NCBI GenBank assembly: GCA_964502465.1
Contig: CAZCWX010000052.1
Coordinates: forward strand, 1 to 15,401
Direction: 5' to 3'
DNA length: 15,401 nt
From: CAZCWX01 sp964502465
GTDB lineage: Bacteria; Desulfobacterota; Binatia; Bin18
Shown here: piece after piece, positions 12,688 through 15,401 of the stretch
Layout of the letters: each line of letters starts with the position of its first letter
How positions within the stretch are numbered: the stretch's first letter is position 1
The notes under the pieces: generated by a model
What the model saw: only the letters and a program-made list of their open reading frames with translations
Database searches by the model: none
What the model was told of the DNA's origin: nothing
Translations under genes and position numbers: made by a program

Positions 12688-13490
12688 TTTTTCCCCTGGG
12701 CCGAAGGAAAAACCGGCGGTCGTCGCTCTTGCAGCGCGGTAAGCCCTTCCCGTACGTCTGGACCAAAAAAGCCCAACATTTCCAGCGCGAGCGAGTAATC
12801 AAAGGACGTGTGCGCTGCCGCCCGCAACCACTGGTTCAACGAGTGTTTGGTCCAGCGAATCGCTTGTTGCGCCCCCGTCGCTAACTTCGTCGCTACTTCC
12901 ATGGCTTTGGGCATTAACTGCTCAGGTGGTACGACCATACTGACAAGGCCAATCCGCTCCGCTTCTTTTGCGTCGAGCATGTCGCAAGTCAGGAGGTAAT
13001 ATTTCGCTTTGGCCATACCGACCAACAGCGGCCAGATCACTGCCGCATGATCTCCAGCCGCCACACCTAAACGGGTATGGCCATCAGTAAACCGTGCAGT
13101 CTCGGAAGCGATACTGATATCGGCCAACAGCGCCACTGCGAGACCGGCGCCGACGGCGACGCCGTTGATCGCTGAGATGATCGGCTTATCACAGTTAATC
13201 ATGTTATGGACAATATCCCGAGCTTCTTTCATAGTTTGGGCAACCACTCCGAGGTTTCCCATAGACTTTTCCACCACCTCAAAATCACCCCCTGCAGAGA
13301 AGGCACGCCCTGCCCCAGTGATGACAGCGACTCGCACTTCGTCATCCTCCGCAAGATCGAGCCACACGCGACTTAACTCATAGTGGAGGCGGAAATTCGT
13401 CGAGTTTAACGACTCAGGCCGGTTGATCGTCAGTACGGCAATACCGTCTTTTTTGTTGATGAGCAGATGCTGATAACCACTGTAATCCAT
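12684..13490 (-). CDS. Crotonase-fold (enoyl-CoA hydratase/isomerase family) protein with altered active site
   Basis: This 268-residue protein is a crotonase-superfamily member acting on an acyl-CoA thioester. The oxyanion-hole parts are present: AFSAGGDF (63-70) and INGVAVGAGLA (108-118). The two catalytic glutamates of classical enoyl-CoA hydratase are not. By alignment to rat crotonase, Glu144 is His138 here (FTDGHTRLG) and Glu164 is Tyr164 (KAKYYLLT). A typical hydratase reaction is therefore doubtful; another thioester chemistry or isomerase activity is possible. The ATG at 13490 is fixed by a strong AAAGGAGG seven bases upstream. It is co-transcribed with bolA by a 4-base overlap. Confidence 0.9.
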   Translation of the reverse strand: MDYSGYQHLLINKKDGIAVLTINRPESLNSTNFRLHYELSRVWLDLAEDDEVRVAVITGAGRAFSAGGDFEVVEKSMGNLGVVAQTMKEARDIVHNMINCDKPIISAINGVAVGAGLAVALLADISIASETARFTDGHTRLGVAAGDHAAVIWPLLVGMAKAKYYLLTCDMLDAKEAERIGLVSMVVPPEQLMPKAMEVATKLATGAQQAIRWTKHSLNQWLRAAAHTSFDYSLALEMLGFFGPDVREGLTALQERRPPVFPSAQGKK

Positions 13491-13542
13491 AATTGTTCCT
13501 CCTTTTTTACCTGATGATTCTACACAAGAGGAGTTAGGGGCG

Positions 13543-13809
13543 TTGCACTCCCTTACGGCCATGGTAGGGTACTATCTCACTATGTCTCTGATGCAACCCC
13601 GGCATACTACCGTTACCGCAGTGTGGATTGCACTGAATGTCCTTCCTCTTCTTGGTATTGCGCTCGTTAGCCTCGCATTTGCGAGCTGGATTCTTGGATT
13701 GTGCTTGTTGGTTCTTTATGTTCTTCTCTTTATTCCCTATGGGATGTTCGTCTCCCTGCCAATGATGGTGAAGATTTTTCGCAAACCTGCGAGCCCCCAC
13801 AGGCGGTAA
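13543..13809 (+). CDS. Small two-helix membrane protein, function unknown
   Basis: I do not recognise this 88-residue protein. A polar N-terminus (to about residue 24) is followed by two hydrophobic segments, roughly 26-47 and 50-76, and a basic tail (KIFRKPASPHRR). It is probably an inner-membrane hairpin with a cytosolic C-terminus. The TTG start at 13543 is supported by GAGGAG at 13528-13533, nine bases upstream. ATG 13561 or 13582 would give shorter forms with poorer sites. It is divergent from the crotonase-like gene with only 52 bases between starts, and convergent with polA. The opposite-strand frame over the same region lacks any domain. Confidence 0.55.
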   Translation: MHSLTAMVGYYLTMSLMQPRHTTVTAVWIALNVLPLLGIALVSLAFASWILGLCLLVLYVLLFIPYGMFVSLPMMVKIFRKPASPHRR

Positions 13810-13863
13810 TACAAGGTTAGTCTCCGTCAGATTGGATTCGGCAACCTGTGCTTTTCCTGCAAA

Positions 13864-15401
13864 CTAATGCGCCTCTGCCCAGTTTGCTCCTACTCCGAGT
13901 TCTACCAGCAAGGGCACTCGTAACGGCATCACCCCTTCCATGATTTCTTGTACCAACTTCTTTACCTGTACTACTTCCCCCTCTGGAATTTCCAATAACA
14001 GTTCGTCGTGGACTTGGAGTAGCATGCGCGCGCGCAATGGCTCCTGCAGCAGGCGTCGATCAACCGCAACCATGGCCATTTTTATCAGGTCCGCGGCAGT
14101 TCCCTGGATGGGGGTATTCACTGCTATGCGCTCCGCCGCGCTCGCCAATTGCGAGTTTTGACTTTGTAAGTCCGGGACATAGCGACGTCGTCCCAGCAGC
14201 GTTGTCACATAGCCGCGTTCTCTGGCGTCAGCCAAGACACTGTCCATATACGCTTTGATTCCAGCATACCGTGTAAAATACTGTGAGATGTACGCTTGCG
14301 CGGTTTTCACTGGGATGCCGAGAGAGCGAGCCAAGCGTTGCGCCCCCATACCGTAGATGATACCGAAATTGATGGTTTTGGCCTGACGGCGTTGATCGGC
14401 AGACACCGCTTCAATTGGCACCCCAAACAGTTCCGAAGCGGTCCGGGTATGGACATCCTGGCCTTTCTGAAATGCTTCGATCAGCACGGGGTCCTGACTC
14501 AGATGAGCGAGCAAGCGCAGTTCGATCTGAGAATAGTCGGCTGACAACAGCACGTATCCCGACTCCGGCACAAACGCCGCACGAATGCGCCTGCCTTCCT
14601 CACTGCGGATGGGAATATTTTGCAGATTGGGATTACTCGAAGACAGTCGTCCGGTCGCAGTCACGGTTTGATTAAACGAGGTGTGAATACGTCCGGTCTT
14701 GGGGTGAATTAACTTTGGTAACGCATCGACGTAGGTATTCTGGAGCTTGGTAAACGCACGATACGCCAGAATCTTGGCTGGGAGAGGAAACTGTGCAGCC
14801 AGGGATTCCAAAACTGAAGAATCCGTGGAAGATCCGGTTTTCGTCTTCTTCCCTCGTGGTAAGCCTAATTTGTCGAAGAGAATAGTCTGGAGCTGTTGCG
14901 GCGAGGCCAGGTTAAATTCTTCTCCTGCCAGCGCATAAATCTCCGCTTCCAATGTACGTCGCTGTTGGCCAAACTCCTGCGAAAGGGTAGACAACAAATC
15001 CTGGTCAACCCGTATCCCAGCCAGTTCCATACGCGCCAGGACCAACACGAGAGGCACTTCCATTTCTGTAAAGAGCGTTTCCATCCCTTCTTCGCGCACC
15101 CGCGGGAAGAGGCGGTGGGCAAGCCGTAACGTGATGTCGGCATCTTCGCCAGAGTAGCGGGTCGCGTCAGCAACCGAAACCTCGGCAAAGTTCTTCTTGC
15201 CGTTATCGGTGACCGCCTCGTAGGTCAGCATGCGGTACTGCAGATGTTCCCAGGCCAGGTCGGTCAGGTTGTGACGCTTGTTCGGATTGAGCAAGTAGGA
15301 CGCCAGCATCGTGTCCCCGGCCAGATTGCGTGGCCACAGTTCATATTGCGAGAGCACCATGATGTCGTACTTGGTATTCTGGCCGATCAGGGTGAGACGA
15401 G
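13864..15401 (-). CDS. polA: DNA polymerase I, C-terminal part (5' end outside window)
   Basis: PolA fills gaps and replaces Okazaki primers. The visible 511 residues cover most of the 3'-5' exonuclease domain and the whole polymerase domain. The frame is open through the right edge, so the flap-nuclease domain and the true start lie beyond it. Exonuclease motifs II (GQNTKYD) and III (RYSGEDADITLRL) keep their metal-binding aspartates, so proofreading looks active. Counting from the Met at 15360, polymerase motif A is DYSQIELR (275-282). Motif B is RRQAKTINFGIIYG (324-337), with Phe rather than Tyr at the sugar-selecting position. Motif C is QVHDELL (449-455). The start suggested by the Met at 15360 is internal. 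Confidence 0.97.
   Translation of the reverse strand, partial: RLTLIGQNTKYDIMVLSQYELWPRNLAGDTMLASYLLNPNKRHNLTDLAWEHLQYRMLTYEAVTDNGKKNFAEVSVADATRYSGEDADITLRLAHRLFPRVREEGMETLFTEMEVPLVLVLARMELAGIRVDQDLLSTLSQEFGQQRRTLEAEIYALAGEEFNLASPQQLQTILFDKLGLPRGKKTKTGSSTDSSVLESLAAQFPLPAKILAYRAFTKLQNTYVDALPKLIHPKTGRIHTSFNQTVTATGRLSSSNPNLQNIPIRSEEGRRIRAAFVPESGYVLLSADYSQIELRLLAHLSQDPVLIEAFQKGQDVHTRTASELFGVPIEAVSADQRRQAKTINFGIIYGMGAQRLARSLGIPVKTAQAYISQYFTRYAGIKAYMDSVLADARERGYVTTLLGRRRYVPDLQSQNSQLASAAERIAVNTPIQGTAADLIKMAMVAVDRRLLQEPLRARMLLQVHDELLLEIPEGEVVQVKKLVQEIMEGVMPLRVPLLVELGVGANWAEAH

Noticed and set aside
12669..12999. Plus-strand frames over the crotonase and bolA genes
   Set aside because: They are antisense to genes with clear motifs and a good ribosome binding site; no domain is visible.
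13534..13800. Minus-strand 88-codon frame opposite the small membrane protein
   Set aside because: It is highly polar and low in complexity because it mirrors hydrophobic codons, and the plus strand has the better ribosome binding site.
1..15401. CRISPR array, defence cluster or complete transposon
   Set aside because: No regularly spaced repeats, Cas-like proteins, transposases or transposon terminal repeats were seen; the only mobile-element signal is the tRNA-Cys relic.

Overview
The window comes from a Gram-negative bacterium. It carries lpxA for lipid A synthesis, pgsA for phosphatidylglycerol and a secreted lytic transglycosylase. Its purine operon uses the small PurL with separate PurS and PurQ, as in Bacillus and many non-enteric lineages. 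I cannot name the phylum from the sequence; a deltaproteobacterial-like or neighbouring uncultured lineage would fit. Nearly all of the window is ordinary housekeeping DNA, and one short stretch (954-2235) is accessory.

Layout: lpxA (146-949, +) is followed by a 56-bp copy of the 3' part of tRNA-Cys (954-1009). Next come a block of potential RNA structure (1034-1199), a two-gene TumE/DUF6516 plus winged-helix module resembling a toxin-antitoxin pair (1236-1903), and the C-terminal remnant of a tyrosine recombinase (about 1957-2118). The stretch ends at an intact tRNA-Cys on the minus strand (2163-2235). This is the architecture of an integrative element that inserted into the 3' end of tRNA-Cys and then shrank to about 1.2 kb.

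From 2387 to 8350 there is a tight purine operon, purB-purS-purQ-purL-purF. It supplies glutamine-PRPP amidotransferase, the three FGAM synthase subunits and adenylosuccinate lyase; purC, often found between purB and purS, is absent. A possible hairpin closes it against convergent nadB (8384-9985, -), which makes iminoaspartate for NAD.

Divergently from nadB runs an envelope group on the plus strand: a DUF4124/SLT lytic transglycosylase, pgsA, and a nucleotide-sugar epimerase close to UDP-glucuronate 4-epimerases. Its end overlaps convergent bolA, which is translationally coupled (ATGA) to an upstream crotonase-fold gene lacking both usual catalytic glutamates. A small two-helix membrane protein with a TTG start is divergent from the crotonase. 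The window ends inside polA (-), whose 5' part lies beyond the right edge.

The most interesting region is 954-2235: a tRNA-bracketed relic element with its integrase tail, a retained toxin-antitoxin-like pair and an unexplained structured leader.
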